From Luteimicrobium album (GTDB taxonomy: Bacteria; Actinomycetota; Actinomycetes; Actinomycetales; Cellulomonadaceae): a stretch of DNA of 64,000 nucleotides. The notes below the pieces were generated by a model. The model had not been told where the DNA came from. It did no database searches and saw only the letters and a list, made by a program, of their open reading frames with translations. The stretch is from assembly GCF_030161555.1 (NCBI RefSeq), contig NZ_BSUK01000001.1, positions 3,162,001 through 3,226,000 of the forward strand. The letters run 5' to 3'. The translations under genes were made by a program, and so were the position numbers. The first letter of the stretch is position 1. The number at the start of each line of letters is the position of its first letter. Below, one piece after another: positions 36,734-46,417 of the stretch.

Positions 36734-38218
36734 GTGGCAGAGACGGCACCTTCCGACCCGCGCTTCGCAGCGCTCCCCGGCCGACCCGGCAAGATCATCG
36801 CGGTCCACCTGAGCTACGCCTCCCGCGCTGACCAGCGAGGACGGCGTCCCGCTCAGCCCTCCTACTTCCTCAAGCCCTCGAGCTCGGTGGCCGGGACCGG
36901 CGGCACGGTCGAGCGGCCCGCAGGCACCGAGCTCCTGGCCTTCGAGGGCGAGATCGCCCTGGTGACCGGTCGGGACGCGCGACGGGTCGACGCCGCGTCC
37001 GCCTGGGACCACGTCGGCTGGGTCACCGCCGCGAACGACCTCGGCCTGTACGACCTGCGCGCCGTCGACAAGGGCTCCAACGTGCGCTCCAAGGGCGGGG
37101 ACGGGTTCACGCCGCTCGGCCCCGCGCTCCTCGACGCCCGCGCCGTCGACCCGGCCGCGCTGCGCGTGCGCACCTGGCTCTGCGGGCGGCTCGTCCAGGA
37201 CGACACGACCGCGGGCCTCCTGTTCCCCCTCGCGCAGATCGTCGCGGACCTCTCCCAGCACCTCACGCTCGAGACCGGCGACGTGATCCTCACGGGCACC
37301 CCCGCCGGGTCGAGCGTCGCGCGGCCCGGGGACGTCGTGGAGATCGAGGTCGACGCCCCGACCGCGCCCGGCGCGCCGAGCACCGGGCGCCTCGTCACCA
37401 CCGTCACCCAGGGCGAGGTCCCCTTCGACTCCGCGCTCGGCTCCCTGCCCGCCGCCGACGACGTCCAGCGGGCCGAGGCGTGGGGGTCGCGGGAGGCCGC
37501 GGGCCTGCCGGCCGTCGCCCCGACCCTCACCCCGGCGCTCCGCGAGAAGCTCGAGCGCGTGCCCGTCGCCGGGCTGTCGTCCCGGCTCCGCAAGCGCGGG
37601 CTCAACACCGTGACCGTCGACGGCGTGCGCCCCCTCCGGCCGGGCACGAAGCTCGTCGGGACGGCCCGCACGCTCCGCCTCGTCCCCGGCCGCGAGGACC
37701 TGTTCACGAGCCACGGCGGCGGCTACAACGCCCAGAAGCGCGCGTTCGACGCCGTCGGGGAGGGCGAGGTGCTCGTCGTCGAGGCGGGCCGCGACCCCGA
37801 CGCCGGGACGCTCGGCGACGTCCTCGCCTTGCGCGCCCACGCCCGCGGCGCGGCCGGGGTCGTCACCGACGGCGCGGTCCGGGACGCCGACGCCGTGGCC
37901 GCCGTCGGGATCCCGGTCTTCAGCAACGGCGCGCACCCCGCGGTCCTCGGCCGCAAGCACGTGCCGTGGGAGGCCGACGTGACCGTCGCGTGCGGCGGGA
38001 CGACGGTCCAGCCGGGCGACGTCGTCGTCGGCGACTCGGACGGCGTGGTGGTCGTCCCGCCGGCGCTCGTCGAGGAGGTCGTCGACGCGGCGCTCGCGCA
38101 GGAGGACGAGGACGGCTGGATCGCCGCGCGCGTCGCGGAGGGGCACCCCGTGCGGGGCCTGTTCCCGATGAACGCCGAGTGGAGGGCGCGGTACGAGGCG
38201 TGGCGGGCAGCACGGTGA
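36734..38218 (+). CDS. Fumarylacetoacetate hydrolase / RraA-like aldolase fusion
   Basis: 494 aa, two domains. Residues about 35-235 are a FAH/HpcE domain (SYFLKPSSSVAG, ELLAFEGEIALVTGR, KGGDGFTPLGP, LTGTPAG). Residues about 260-490 are RraA/4-hydroxy-4-methyl-2-oxoglutarate aldolase-like (GGGYNAQKRAFDAV, GDVLALRAHARGAAGVVTDGAVRD). The FAH part suggests the isomerase/decarboxylase step of homoprotocatechuate breakdown; the RraA part could decarboxylate or cleave oxo-acids. GTG start 36734, no Shine-Dalgarno. Stop overlaps the gntR GTG. Confidence 0.85.
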   Translation: MAETAPSDPRFAALPGRPGKIIAVHLSYASRADQRGRRPAQPSYFLKPSSSVAGTGGTVERPAGTELLAFEGEIALVTGRDARRVDAASAWDHVGWVTAANDLGLYDLRAVDKGSNVRSKGGDGFTPLGPALLDARAVDPAALRVRTWLCGRLVQDDTTAGLLFPLAQIVADLSQHLTLETGDVILTGTPAGSSVARPGDVVEIEVDAPTAPGAPSTGRLVTTVTQGEVPFDSALGSLPAADDVQRAEAWGSREAAGLPAVAPTLTPALREKLERVPVAGLSSRLRKRGLNTVTVDGVRPLRPGTKLVGTARTLRLVPGREDLFTSHGGGYNAQKRAFDAVGEGEVLVVEAGRDPDAGTLGDVLALRAHARGAAGVVTDGAVRDADAVAAVGIPVFSNGAHPAVLGRKHVPWEADVTVACGGTTVQPGDVVVGDSDGVVVVPPALVEEVVDAALAQEDEDGWIAARVAEGHPVRGLFPMNAEWRARYEAWRAAR

Positions 38219-38916
38219 CCGCCGTCGAGGGCGTGAGCAAGTCCCAGCTCGCCTACCAGTGGGTCCGGGAGCGGGTCGCCAGCCAGGAGTTCACGCCCGG
38301 CTTCCGGCTCGTGCTCGGGACCATCGCCAAGGAGCTCGACATGAGCGTCGTGCCGGTCCGCGAGGCCGTGCGGCAGCTCGAGGCCGAGGGGCTCGTCACG
38401 TACGAGCGCAACGTCGGGGCTCGCGTCTCCATGGTCGACGACACCCAGTACCGGTACGCGATGCAGGCGATCGGGATCGTCGAGAGCGCCGCGACCGCCC
38501 TCTCGGCGCGGCACCTGACCCTCGCCGACGTCGGGCGCGCGCGTGCCCTCAACGAGGTCATGACGGCGTCGCTCGCCCGGTTCGACCCGCGCGCGTTCTC
38601 GGCGCTCAACCAGGAGTTCCATCACATCCTGTACTCGCGCTGCGCCAACCCGCGGCTGCTCGAGATGGTCGAGACCGAGTGGGCCCGCCTCGGGCACATG
38701 CGCGACACGATCTTCGCGTTCGTGCCCGAGCGCGCCCGCGAGTCCGTGCACGAGCACGAGCAGATCCTCGCGCTCGTCGAGGGCGGCGCGCCGCTCGACG
38801 AGATCGAGCAGGCCGTCCGCAGCCACCGCCGCGGCACCCTCGAGGCGTACCTCCACCACGAGCACCCGGGCGAGGCCGCCCGGCTCGAGGTCGCCCCGGC
38901 GGCCGCGCACGGCTAG
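38215..38916 (+). CDS. GntR-family (FCD) transcriptional regulator
   Basis: 233 aa. Winged HTH (LAYQWVRERVASQEFTPGFRLVLGTIAKELDMSVVPVREAVRQLEAEGLV) and an FCD ligand domain with metal-type residues (FHHILYSRCANPRLLEM, HEQILALVEGG, HRRGTLEAYLHH). Probably represses its own operon until a pathway acid binds. Starts at GTG 38215 overlapping the previous stop. Confidence 0.9.
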   Translation: MTAVEGVSKSQLAYQWVRERVASQEFTPGFRLVLGTIAKELDMSVVPVREAVRQLEAEGLVTYERNVGARVSMVDDTQYRYAMQAIGIVESAATALSARHLTLADVGRARALNEVMTASLARFDPRAFSALNQEFHHILYSRCANPRLLEMVETEWARLGHMRDTIFAFVPERARESVHEHEQILALVEGGAPLDEIEQAVRSHRRGTLEAYLHHEHPGEAARLEVAPAAAHG

Positions 38917-38959
38917 CCCCTGCGCCGACCAGACCCCAGACCCACGACCCGGAGGACGG

Positions 38960-39745
38960 ATGCTGCCCACCGAGACCATCGCCGCGATCGCCGACGAGCT
39001 GGCGGCCGCCGAGCAGGACCGTGCCGTCGTGCCCCGCATCACGGCGCGCTACCCGCAGGCCACGGTCGAGGACTCGTACGCGATCCAGGGCGTGTGGCGG
39101 GACCGCGCGCTCGACGCCGGACGGCGCCTCGTGGGCCGCAAGATCGGCCTGACATCGCGGGCCATGCAGGCCGCCACGGGCATCACCGAGCCCGACTACG
39201 GCGTGATGTTCGACGACACCGTGTGGGAGAGCGGCGCGACGATCCCGTTCGACGCCTACTCGAACGTCCGGATCGAGGTGGAGCTCGCGTTCGTGCTGTC
39301 GGTGCCGCTCGAGGGCCCGCGCTGCACGGTGTTCGACGTCCTGCGGGCGACCGAGTACGTGACCCCCGCGCTCGAGATCCTCAACTCCCACATCGAGCTC
39401 GAGGGCCGGACGATCGTCGACACGATCGCCGACAACGCCGCGTACGGGGGCATGGTCCTCGGCGGCGTGCCGACCGCGCCGGACCGGGTGGACCTGCGCT
39501 GGGTGTCCGCGCTGCTCTACCGCAACGAGACGATCGAGGAGACCGGCGTCGCGGCCGGCGTCCTGGGACACCCCGCGACGGGTGTCGCGTGGCTCGCGAA
39601 CAAGCTCCACCAGCACGGCGCGCGCCTCGAGGCCGGGGAGGACGTCCTCGCGGGCTCGTTCACGCGGCCCGTCTGGGTCGAGCGGGGCGACAGCGTGCTG
39701 TGCGACTACGGACCGATGGGAACCCTGACATGTCGCTTCCTGTGA
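38960..39745 (+). CDS. hpaH: 2-oxo-hepta-3-ene-1,7-dioate hydratase
   Basis: 261 aa of the 2-keto-4-pentenoate hydratase/FAH fold. [29 protein letters not shown] and [12 protein letters not shown] (metal Glu pair), [13 protein letters not shown] match HpaH/HpcG. Adds water to the dienoate in the homoprotocatechuate meta pathway. ATG 38960 behind GGAGGA. Overlaps hpaI by 16 bp. Confidence 0.88.
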   Translation: MLPTETIAAIADELAAAEQDRAVVPRITARYPQATVEDSYAIQGVWRDRALDAGRRLVGRKIGLTSRAMQAATGITEPDYGVMFDDTVWESGATIPFDAYSNVRIEVELAFVLSVPLEGPRCTVFDVLRATEYVTPALEILNSHIELEGRTIVDTIADNAAYGGMVLGGVPTAPDRVDLRWVSALLYRNETIEETGVAAGVLGHPATGVAWLANKLHQHGARLEAGEDVLAGSFTRPVWVERGDSVLCDYGPMGTLTCRFL

Positions 39746-40539
39746 CCCCGCTGCCGCCGACGTTCCGCGCCGCGCTCGCGGCGGCCGACCGCCCGCTCGC
39801 CGGGATGTGGGTCTGCACCGGCAGCCCCGTCGTCGCGGAGATCTGCGCGGGCGGCGGGCTCGACTGGCTGCTCGTCGACATGGAGCACGGGCCCAACGGG
39901 CTCGAGTCGGTCCTCGCCCAGCTCCAGGCCGTCGCCGCGTACCCCGTCACCCCCGTGGTCCGGGTCCCCGCGGGGGACGCCGTCACGATCAAGCAGGTGC
40001 TCGACCTCGGGGCGCAGAACCTCCTCGTGCCCATGGTCTCGTCCGCGGCCGAGGCGGAGGCCGTCGTCGAGGCCGTCCGCTATCCGCCGCGCGGCCGGCG
40101 CGGCGTGGGCTCGGCGCTCGCCCGGTCTGCCCGCTGGAACCGGGTCGACGGGTGCCTCGCGGACGCCGACGAGCACGTGTCCCTGTTCGTCCAGGTCGAG
40201 ACCGCGGCCGCGGTCGACGCGGCCGGGGAGATCGCCGCGGTCGACGGCGTCGACGGCGTGTTCGTCGGACCGTCCGACCTCGCCGCGTCGATGGGGCTGC
40301 TCGGGCAGCAGACGCACCCCGACGTCGTCGCGGCCGTCCGGCGCGCGTTCGACGCCGTCCGAGGCCAGGGCGTGCCCGTCGGGGTCAACGCGTTCGACCC
40401 GGCGGTCGCGAACTTCTACCTCGAGGCCGGCGCGTCGTTCGTCCTCGTCGGGGCCGACGTCGCGCTCCTCGCGCGGGGCTCGGAGGCGCTCGCCGCCCGG
40501 TTCGTCGGCGCGCCCGACCCGGGGCGCGCGGGATACTGA
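39730..40539 (+). CDS. hpaI: 4-hydroxy-2-oxoheptanedioate aldolase
   Basis: 269 aa class II aldolase of the HpcH/HpaI family. WLLVDMEHGPNG, GVGSALARSARWN, LFVQVETAAAV (metal Glu) and FVGPSDLAASMGLLGQ (metal Asp) are diagnostic. Splits the heptanedioate into pyruvate and succinic semialdehyde. Last pathway gene of the operon; upstream ring-cleavage genes (hpaD, hpaE, hpaF) are not in the window. Confidence 0.9.
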   Translation: MSLPVTPLPPTFRAALAAADRPLAGMWVCTGSPVVAEICAGGGLDWLLVDMEHGPNGLESVLAQLQAVAAYPVTPVVRVPAGDAVTIKQVLDLGAQNLLVPMVSSAAEAEAVVEAVRYPPRGRRGVGSALARSARWNRVDGCLADADEHVSLFVQVETAAAVDAAGEIAAVDGVDGVFVGPSDLAASMGLLGQQTHPDVVAAVRRAFDAVRGQGVPVGVNAFDPAVANFYLEAGASFVLVGADVALLARGSEALAARFVGAPDPGRAGY

Positions 40540-40567
40540 GCGACGTCCGTCGTCTCCTGGAGGGCCC

Positions 40568-40840
40568 GTGACCCGACCCCGGTTCGCCGCGCTCTCGCGC
40601 TGGGTCGCGGTCCCCGTGCGCGGCCATGCGCGGGGTGTCTGGCTCCTGTGGGCCGCCACCGCGCTCGTCCTGCTGTCCGTGCCGGAGTTGCTCATGGACC
40701 CGGCGGCCTGGACCTACCTGGTCGACCCCGAGCTCGCGGTGCTGCTGGTGCTGCTCGGCGTCCAGGCCACGCGCCTGCAGCTCGGGATCCTGCGCATCCG
40801 CGCGCTCGACGCCTGGCACGCGGTCACCCGGCGGGCGTGA
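40568..40840 (+). CDS. Small membrane protein, two helices
   Basis: 90 aa from GTG 40568 with a GGAGGGCC region just upstream. Hydrophobic segments at about residues 24-41 and 50-68, basic ends. No family recognised. It trails the hpa-like operon by 28 bp and may be cotranscribed. Its end overlaps the SnoaL-like gene by 17 bp. Confidence 0.6.
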   Translation: MTRPRFAALSRWVAVPVRGHARGVWLLWAATALVLLSVPELLMDPAAWTYLVDPELAVLLVLLGVQATRLQLGILRIRALDAWHAVTRRA

Positions 40841-41336
40841 GCGGGCGCGCCGACGGCGGAAGACCGGGCGTCCCGGCAAGGGGCGTGTCGTCGACGTACC
40901 GCAGCTCGTAGACGCGCTCGGCGAACCGCCAGCCGTCCGCGGTGCGGCGGTAGCGGTCGTGATAGATGCCGTGGTTGCGGTGCGACGTCCCGTCGCGCAG
41001 CCGGCCGAGCTCCTCGAGGAACGTCCGTCCGGTTGCCGCGTCGGGGTCGTCCGGGTCGGGCACGACGGCGCCAGGGGTCGAGACCTGGACGAAGAACTCC
41101 CAGCTGCCCTGCATCCGCTCGACGGACGCCCGGATCGCGGCGCGGCCCTCCGCGACCGCGTGCACGTCGGGCATGCGGACCGCGCCGTCGTCGGTGAAGA
41201 GGGACGCGAGCCGGTCGAAGTCGTGGACCATGACCGCGTCGGTGAACTCCGCGCGCAGCGCGTCGATGGCGGCGCCGTCCCGGAGCGCGTCCAGGGTCGC
41301 GGTGGTGGTCGGTGCGGTGGTCGTCGGCTCGGTCAT
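40824..41336 (-). CDS. SnoaL-like (NTF2-fold) protein
   Basis: 170 aa. AIDALRAEFTDAVMVHDFDRLASLFTDDGAVRMPDVHAVAEGRAAIRASV is the cone-shaped NTF2 fold of SnoaL_4/nuclear-transport-factor-2-like proteins; NHGIYHDRYRRTADGWRFAERVYELRYVD completes it. Start ATG 41336 after GGGAGACGACC. Enzymatic role, if any, unknown. Confidence 0.82.
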   Translation of the reverse strand: MTEPTTTAPTTTATLDALRDGAAIDALRAEFTDAVMVHDFDRLASLFTDDGAVRMPDVHAVAEGRAAIRASVERMQGSWEFFVQVSTPGAVVPDPDDPDAATGRTFLEELGRLRDGTSHRNHGIYHDRYRRTADGWRFAERVYELRYVDDTPLAGTPGLPPSARPLTPAG

Positions 41337-41439
41337 GGTCGTCTCCCTCGCGCGGTGGCGGTGGCGTTTCACGAGGGTGACGAGCCGCGGTCCGTGCACG
41401 TGACGGCGTCCGTGTGGGCGGCCGGTTGGAGACTGAGGC

Positions 41440-43136
41440 GTGCATGTCGTCGTCGCGGCCCCGCCGTCGGGCCCAGCCACCGCCGTCGACGTCGGCGGCG
41501 TGACGGCGGCGGAGGCCACGCGGGCGACCCGCCCGCGGTGGACGTGGGCCGACACCAACCTCTGGTACCCCGGGCTCCTGCGCGGGGGCGTGCGCGTCGA
41601 CCGCTGCCACGACCTGCGGCTCGCGCACCGCGTGCTCCGGACGTCGGCATGGACGACCGGCTCGCGCCTCGCCCAGGGCCCGGCGACCGCGTGGGACGAC
41701 CTCCAGCCCGTGCCCGCGGGCGGGACTCAGCCTCCGCCCGACGACGGCGGGACGCTCTTCGACCTCGAGCCCACCTCGCGCACGTCGACGGCGGGCGGGG
41801 GACGACCCTCGACGGGCGCGCCTGCCGCGCCGAGCTCGACGCCCAGCTCGACGCCGTCGCCGCGAGCCGCGTCCCGGGGCGCCTCCGGCTGCTCCTGGCG
41901 GCGGAGTCCGCCGGCGCGCTCGCCGCGGCCGAGATGCACCGGGCCGGCCTGCCCTGGGACGCCGGGCGGCACGACGAGGTGCTCCGCGACCAGCTCGGCC
42001 CACGGCCCGTCCTCGGAGCTCGTCCGGACCGGATGGAACGGCTCGCCGCCGAGGTCCGGGACGCGCTCGACGCCCCGACGCTCAACCCCGACTCGCTGCC
42101 CGACGTCCTAAGGGCCCTGCGCCGGACCGGCCTCGCGGTCACCTCGACGCGGTCGTGGGAGCTGCAGCAGGTCGACCACCCGGCCATCGAGCCGCTGCTC
42201 ACGTACAAGAAGCTGTCGCGCCTGTTCTCCGCGAACGGCTGGGCGTGGCTCGACGCGTGGGTCCAGGACGGGCGGTTCCGGCCCGAGTACGTCGTCGGGG
42301 GCGTCGTGACCGGACGGTGGGCGTCGAGCGGCGGGGGAGCGCTGCAGATCCCCCAGCAGGTCCGGACCGCGGTCCGCGCCGACCCGGGCTGGGTGTTCGT
42401 CGTCGCCGACGCGGCGCAGCTCGAGCCGCGCGTGCTCGCGGGCCTCGCGCACGACGAGCGCATGGCCGACGCGGGCCGTGGCAAGGACCTCTACCAGGGC
42501 ATGGTCGACACCGGGGTCGTCGACTCGCGCGCGCACGGCAAGGTCGGGATGCTCGGCGCGATGTACGGCGGCACGACGGGATCGAGCGCCGCCGTCCTGC
42601 CCCGGCTCGCGCGGGCCTTCCCGGCGTCCCTCGCGCTCGTCGAGGACGCGGCCCGCACGGGCGAGCGCGGCGACGTCGTCACGACCCTGCTCGGGCGGAC
42701 CTCGCCGCGGCCGGGCGCGTCCTGGCACGAGACCCAGGTGCTCGCGCAGAGCGACGACGCGGACGCCGGCGCCGAGTCGAAGGCGCGCGCCCAGACGCGC
42801 GCGTGGGGTCGCTTCACGCGCAACTTCGTGGTCCAGGGCACGGCAGCGGAGTGGGCGCTGTGCTGGATCGCCGAGGTGCGTCGGCGGCTGTGGGACCTCG
42901 GCGTGGTCGACGTCCCGGGCGACCGGGTGCCCGCGCCGTTCACCGGACGCCCGCACCTCGTGTACTTCTTGCACGACGAGCTCGTCGTGCACACGCCCGC
43001 GCCGCTCGCCGACGCCGTGGCCGCCGAGGTCCGGGAGGCCGCTGCGGCGTCGGGCCGGCTGCTGTTCGGCGACTTCCCGGTCGACTTCCCGGTCTCCGTC
43101 GGGACCGATCGCGCGTACGGCGACGCCAAGGGCTGA
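41440..43136 (+). CDS. Family A DNA polymerase, bifunctional 3'-5' exonuclease/polymerase type
   Basis: About 566 aa, shorter than PolA and lacking the 5' nuclease. Motif A VVADAAQLEPRVLAGLAHDE, motif B KVGMLGAMYGGTTG and motif C FLHDELVVHTP are intact. The N-terminal region corresponds to a degenerate exonuclease domain (no clear DEDD set). The frame breaks at GGGGG 41797-41801; six G join TSTAGG to TTLDGRACRAELDAQLDAVAASR. GTG 41440 start. This non-essential second PolA-like enzyme is common in actinobacteria; probably repair-related. Confidence 0.86.
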
Positions 43137-43253
43137 GCGCCGTCCTGGACACATCCTGAGACGGGGCTTGACGTGAGCGGTGCGCCACCGGCAAGGTCGG
43201 GGACGACGCACCCACGCAAGTCCCACCCGTCAACGACGACCCAGGAGACAGCA

Positions 43254-45446
43254 GTGGCTCTGACGTCCTCGCGCGCCCTCGGCGCGCCATCTCGCAGCAC
43301 CACGTCCCATCCCGTCGGCCCGGACACGGGCCACCCCACCGGCCCCGGCGTACGGCGCGTCGCCGCCGTGCTCGCCGCGGCGCTCGTGCTCGCGCTCGCG
43401 CTGCTCGCTCTGCCCGGGCACGCGGCGCAGGCGGCGTCCGTCGTGCTCTCGCAGGGCAAGACGACGACCGCGTCGTCGGTCGAGAACGTCGCGACCCCGG
43501 CGAGCTCCGCGACCGACGGCGACCTCGGCACGCGCTGGTCGAGCCAGGCCGCGGACCCGCAGTGGATCGCCGTGGACCTCGGCGCGGCCAAGGCCGTGAC
43601 GGGCGTGCACCTCGCCTGGGAGACCGCGTACGCGTCGGCGTACCAGATCCAGACCTCGGACGACGGCTCGACCTGGACCACGAAGGCGACCGGGACGGCG
43701 TCGTCGTCGACCGCGCAGGACGTCGCCGTCACCGCGACGGCCCGGTACGTCCGGCTGTACGCGACGGCGCGGGCCACCCAGTGGGGCGTGTCCCTGTGGG
43801 AGTTCCAGGTGCTGGGCGCGGACGCGGCGCCGCCCGCCGGCGACACGCTGCTCTCGCAGGGCAAGGCGACCACCGCGTCGTCGGTGGAGAACGCCGGCAC
43901 GCCGGCGAGCGCCGCGACCGACGGGAACACGGGGACGCGGTGGTCGAGCGCCTACGCCGACCCGCAGTGGCTCGCCGTCGACCTCGGCTCGGCGCAGCCG
44001 CTGTCGCGCGTGCACCTCGTGTGGGAGACCGCGTACGCGACGCAGTACCAGATCCAGACGTCCGACAACGGCTCGACGTGGACCACCCGGGCGACGGGGA
44101 CGGCCTCGTCGTCCGCGCCGCAGGACGTGGCGCTGTCCGTGACGGCGCGCTACGTGCGGCTGTACTCGACCGCGCGCGCCACCCAGTACGGGGTGTCGCT
44201 GTGGGAGTTCCAGGTGTACGGGGGCGACGGCTCCACGACGCCGCCGACCGACCCGCCGTCGGGCGACACGAAGCTGCTGTCCTACGGCAAGCCGGCGACG
44301 GCGTCCACGTACCAGGACGACGGCCAGTGCCCGGGCTGCACGCCCGCGAAGGCGTTCGACGCCGACCCGGCCTCGCGGTGGGCGACGAACGCCACGACCG
44401 GCTGGACGGACGCGGGCTGGATCCAGGTCGACCTCGCGAAGACGGCGCACGTCTCCCAGGTCGTCCTGCAGTGGGACCCCGCCTACGCGACGGGCTACCA
44501 GGTGCAGGTGTCCGACGACGCCCAGAACTGGCGGACGATCTACACCACGACGACGGGCAAGGGCCTGACCGAGAAGCTCGACGTGTCCGGTGACGGCCGC
44601 TACGTGCGGCTCAACCTGACCAAGCGCTCGGGCCCCTACGGCTACTCGCTCTACACCTTCGACGTGTACGGCACGGGCGGCGACCCGGTCGCCCCGCCGA
44701 CGTCGAACGTGCCCGACCCGAACTTCACGCACCTCGCATGGAGCGACGAGTTCGACGGCGCGAACGGGAGCGGGCCCGACACGTCGAAGTGGACGATCGA
44801 CTCCGGCACCGGCCAGAACGGTGAGCAGGAGTACTACACGCCGTCCGGCAACGCGAAGCTCGACGGCCAGGGCCACCTGGTGATCGAGGCACGCAAGGAG
44901 TCCGCCGGCGGCCGCGACTACACGTCCGCGCGGCTCAACACCTCGAACACGTTCATGTTCCAGTACGGGCGCGTCGAGGCCAGGATCAAGGTCCCCGAGG
45001 GCCAGGGCTTCTGGCCGGCGTTCTGGATGATGGGCTCGAACTTCCTCACGGGCACGCCGTGGCCGCAGAACGGTGAGGTCGACATCATGGAGGTCCTCGG
45101 CAAGGACACCACGACGTCGTACTCGACCCTGCACGCCCCCGCGTACAACGGCGGGGGCGGGTACGGCGGGTCGTACGGTCTGCCGGACGGCAGCAAGCTG
45201 TCGGGCGGCTTCCACACGTGGGCGGCCGAGTGGGACAAGACCGGCATCCGCTACTACCTCGACGACCGGCTCGTCTTCACGGCCGACAAGGCGACCGTCG
45301 AGGCGACGCGCGGCCCGTGGATCTACGACCACCCGTTCTACGTGATCCTCAACCTCGCGGTCGGGGGTGACTGGCCGGGCAACGTCGACGCGACGACGCC
45401 GTTCCCGGCACAGATGGTCGTCGACTACGTGCGCGTGTACCGCTGA
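43254..45446 (+). CDS. Secreted GH16 endo-beta-1,3-glucanase with three F5/8C-type carbohydrate-binding modules
   Basis: 730 aa. Start GTG 43254 behind AGGAG. Signal peptide with hydrophobic core VAAVLAAALVLALALLALPGHAAQA. Three discoidin-like modules follow, at about residues 62-195, 200-330 and 340-475; the first two are near-identical in key blocks (TASSVEN, DPQWIAVDLG/LAVDLG, TSDDGSTWT, WGVSLWEFQV). The C-terminal GH16 domain starts at LAWSDEFDGANG; catalytic motif NGEVDIMEVLG with two Glu. Likely degrades laminarin or fungal cell walls. Confidence 0.93.
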   Translation: MALTSSRALGAPSRSTTSHPVGPDTGHPTGPGVRRVAAVLAAALVLALALLALPGHAAQAASVVLSQGKTTTASSVENVATPASSATDGDLGTRWSSQAADPQWIAVDLGAAKAVTGVHLAWETAYASAYQIQTSDDGSTWTTKATGTASSSTAQDVAVTATARYVRLYATARATQWGVSLWEFQVLGADAAPPAGDTLLSQGKATTASSVENAGTPASAATDGNTGTRWSSAYADPQWLAVDLGSAQPLSRVHLVWETAYATQYQIQTSDNGSTWTTRATGTASSSAPQDVALSVTARYVRLYSTARATQYGVSLWEFQVYGGDGSTTPPTDPPSGDTKLLSYGKPATASTYQDDGQCPGCTPAKAFDADPASRWATNATTGWTDAGWIQVDLAKTAHVSQVVLQWDPAYATGYQVQVSDDAQNWRTIYTTTTGKGLTEKLDVSGDGRYVRLNLTKRSGPYGYSLYTFDVYGTGGDPVAPPTSNVPDPNFTHLAWSDEFDGANGSGPDTSKWTIDSGTGQNGEQEYYTPSGNAKLDGQGHLVIEARKESAGGRDYTSARLNTSNTFMFQYGRVEARIKVPEGQGFWPAFWMMGSNFLTGTPWPQNGEVDIMEVLGKDTTTSYSTLHAPAYNGGGGYGGSYGLPDGSKLSGGFHTWAAEWDKTGIRYYLDDRLVFTADKATVEATRGPWIYDHPFYVILNLAVGGDWPGNVDATTPFPAQMVVDYVRVYR

Positions 45447-45485
45447 CGACCGGTGGGCGCGGCGGGCTGCCGGTAGCCTGCCGAC

Positions 45486-46397
45486 ATGACCGTCGCGCCC
45501 ACCGCACCGGATCCCGTCCGGCTCGCCGACGTCGTCCGCGTGCTCGACGCGCTCTACCCGCCGTCCACGGCGGAGTCGTGGGACGCCGTCGGGCTCGTCG
45601 CGGGTGACCCGTCCCAGCCCGTCCGCCGCGTGCTGTTCGCGGTCGACCCGGTGGACACGGTCCTCGACGAGGCCGGCGAGGTGGGCGCCGACCTGCTGGT
45701 CACCCACCACCCGCTCCTGCTGCGCGGCGTGCACTCGGTCGCGGCGACGACGTTCAAGGGCGCGTTCCTGCACCGGGCGATCCGCGCGGGCGTCGCCGTG
45801 TACACGGCGCACACCAACGCCGACGCCGCGCGAGGCGGGGTCGCGGAGGCGCTCGCGGAGCTGGTCGGCGTCGTCGACGCGGAGCCGCTCGTCCCCGCGG
45901 ACACCCGCGACCACACGCTGCCCGCGATCGGGATCGGGCGCGTCGGGAGGCTCGCCGAGCCCGTCCCGCTGCGCGCGTTCGCCGAGCGCGTCGCGGCGGT
46001 GCTGCCCGCCACCGCGCAGGGCGTGCGCGTCGCGGGGGACCTGGACGCGCTCGTCGAGCGGGTCGCCGTCGTCGGGGGAGCGGGGGACTCGCTGTTCGAC
46101 GCCGTCCGCTCGTCGGGCGCGGACGTCTACGTGACCGCGGACCTGCGCCACCACCCCGCGTCGGAGCTGCGCGAGCGCGCCGAGCATGAGGCGCGGGCCG
46201 CGGGTGCGAGCACCGCGCGTCCCTTCCTCGTCGACGTCGCGCACTTCGCCTCCGAGTGGCCGTGGCTCGAGCACGCGTCGCGCGACCTCGTGCGCGTGCT
46301 CGGCGAGACCGTGGACGCCCCGCGCGCGGGTAAGTTGGACGTGCGCGTCAGCACGCGCCCGACGGACCCGTGGACCGCCCGGTTCCCGTCGCCCTGA
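45486..46397 (+). CDS. Nif3-like dinuclear metal centre hexameric protein
   Basis: 303 aa, intact. VGLVAGDPSQPVRRVLFAVD, DLLVTHHPLLLRGVHSV (metal His pair), VYTAHTNADAARGGV and GAGDSLFDAVRSSGADVYVTADLRHH with LVDVAHFASEW complete the NIF3/YqfO set. Often annotated GTP cyclohydrolase I type 2; true role uncertain. TAGCCT at 45474-45479 ends six bases before the ATG, so probably leaderless. Followed by the zinc ribbon and phosphatase genes, a conserved actinobacterial trio. Confidence 0.92.
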   Translation: MTVAPTAPDPVRLADVVRVLDALYPPSTAESWDAVGLVAGDPSQPVRRVLFAVDPVDTVLDEAGEVGADLLVTHHPLLLRGVHSVAATTFKGAFLHRAIRAGVAVYTAHTNADAARGGVAEALAELVGVVDAEPLVPADTRDHTLPAIGIGRVGRLAEPVPLRAFAERVAAVLPATAQGVRVAGDLDALVERVAVVGGAGDSLFDAVRSSGADVYVTADLRHHPASELRERAEHEARAAGASTARPFLVDVAHFASEWPWLEHASRDLVRVLGETVDAPRAGKLDVRVSTRPTDPWTARFPSP

Positions 46398-46417
46398 TCT
46401 GTCCCGAAAGGACCGTT

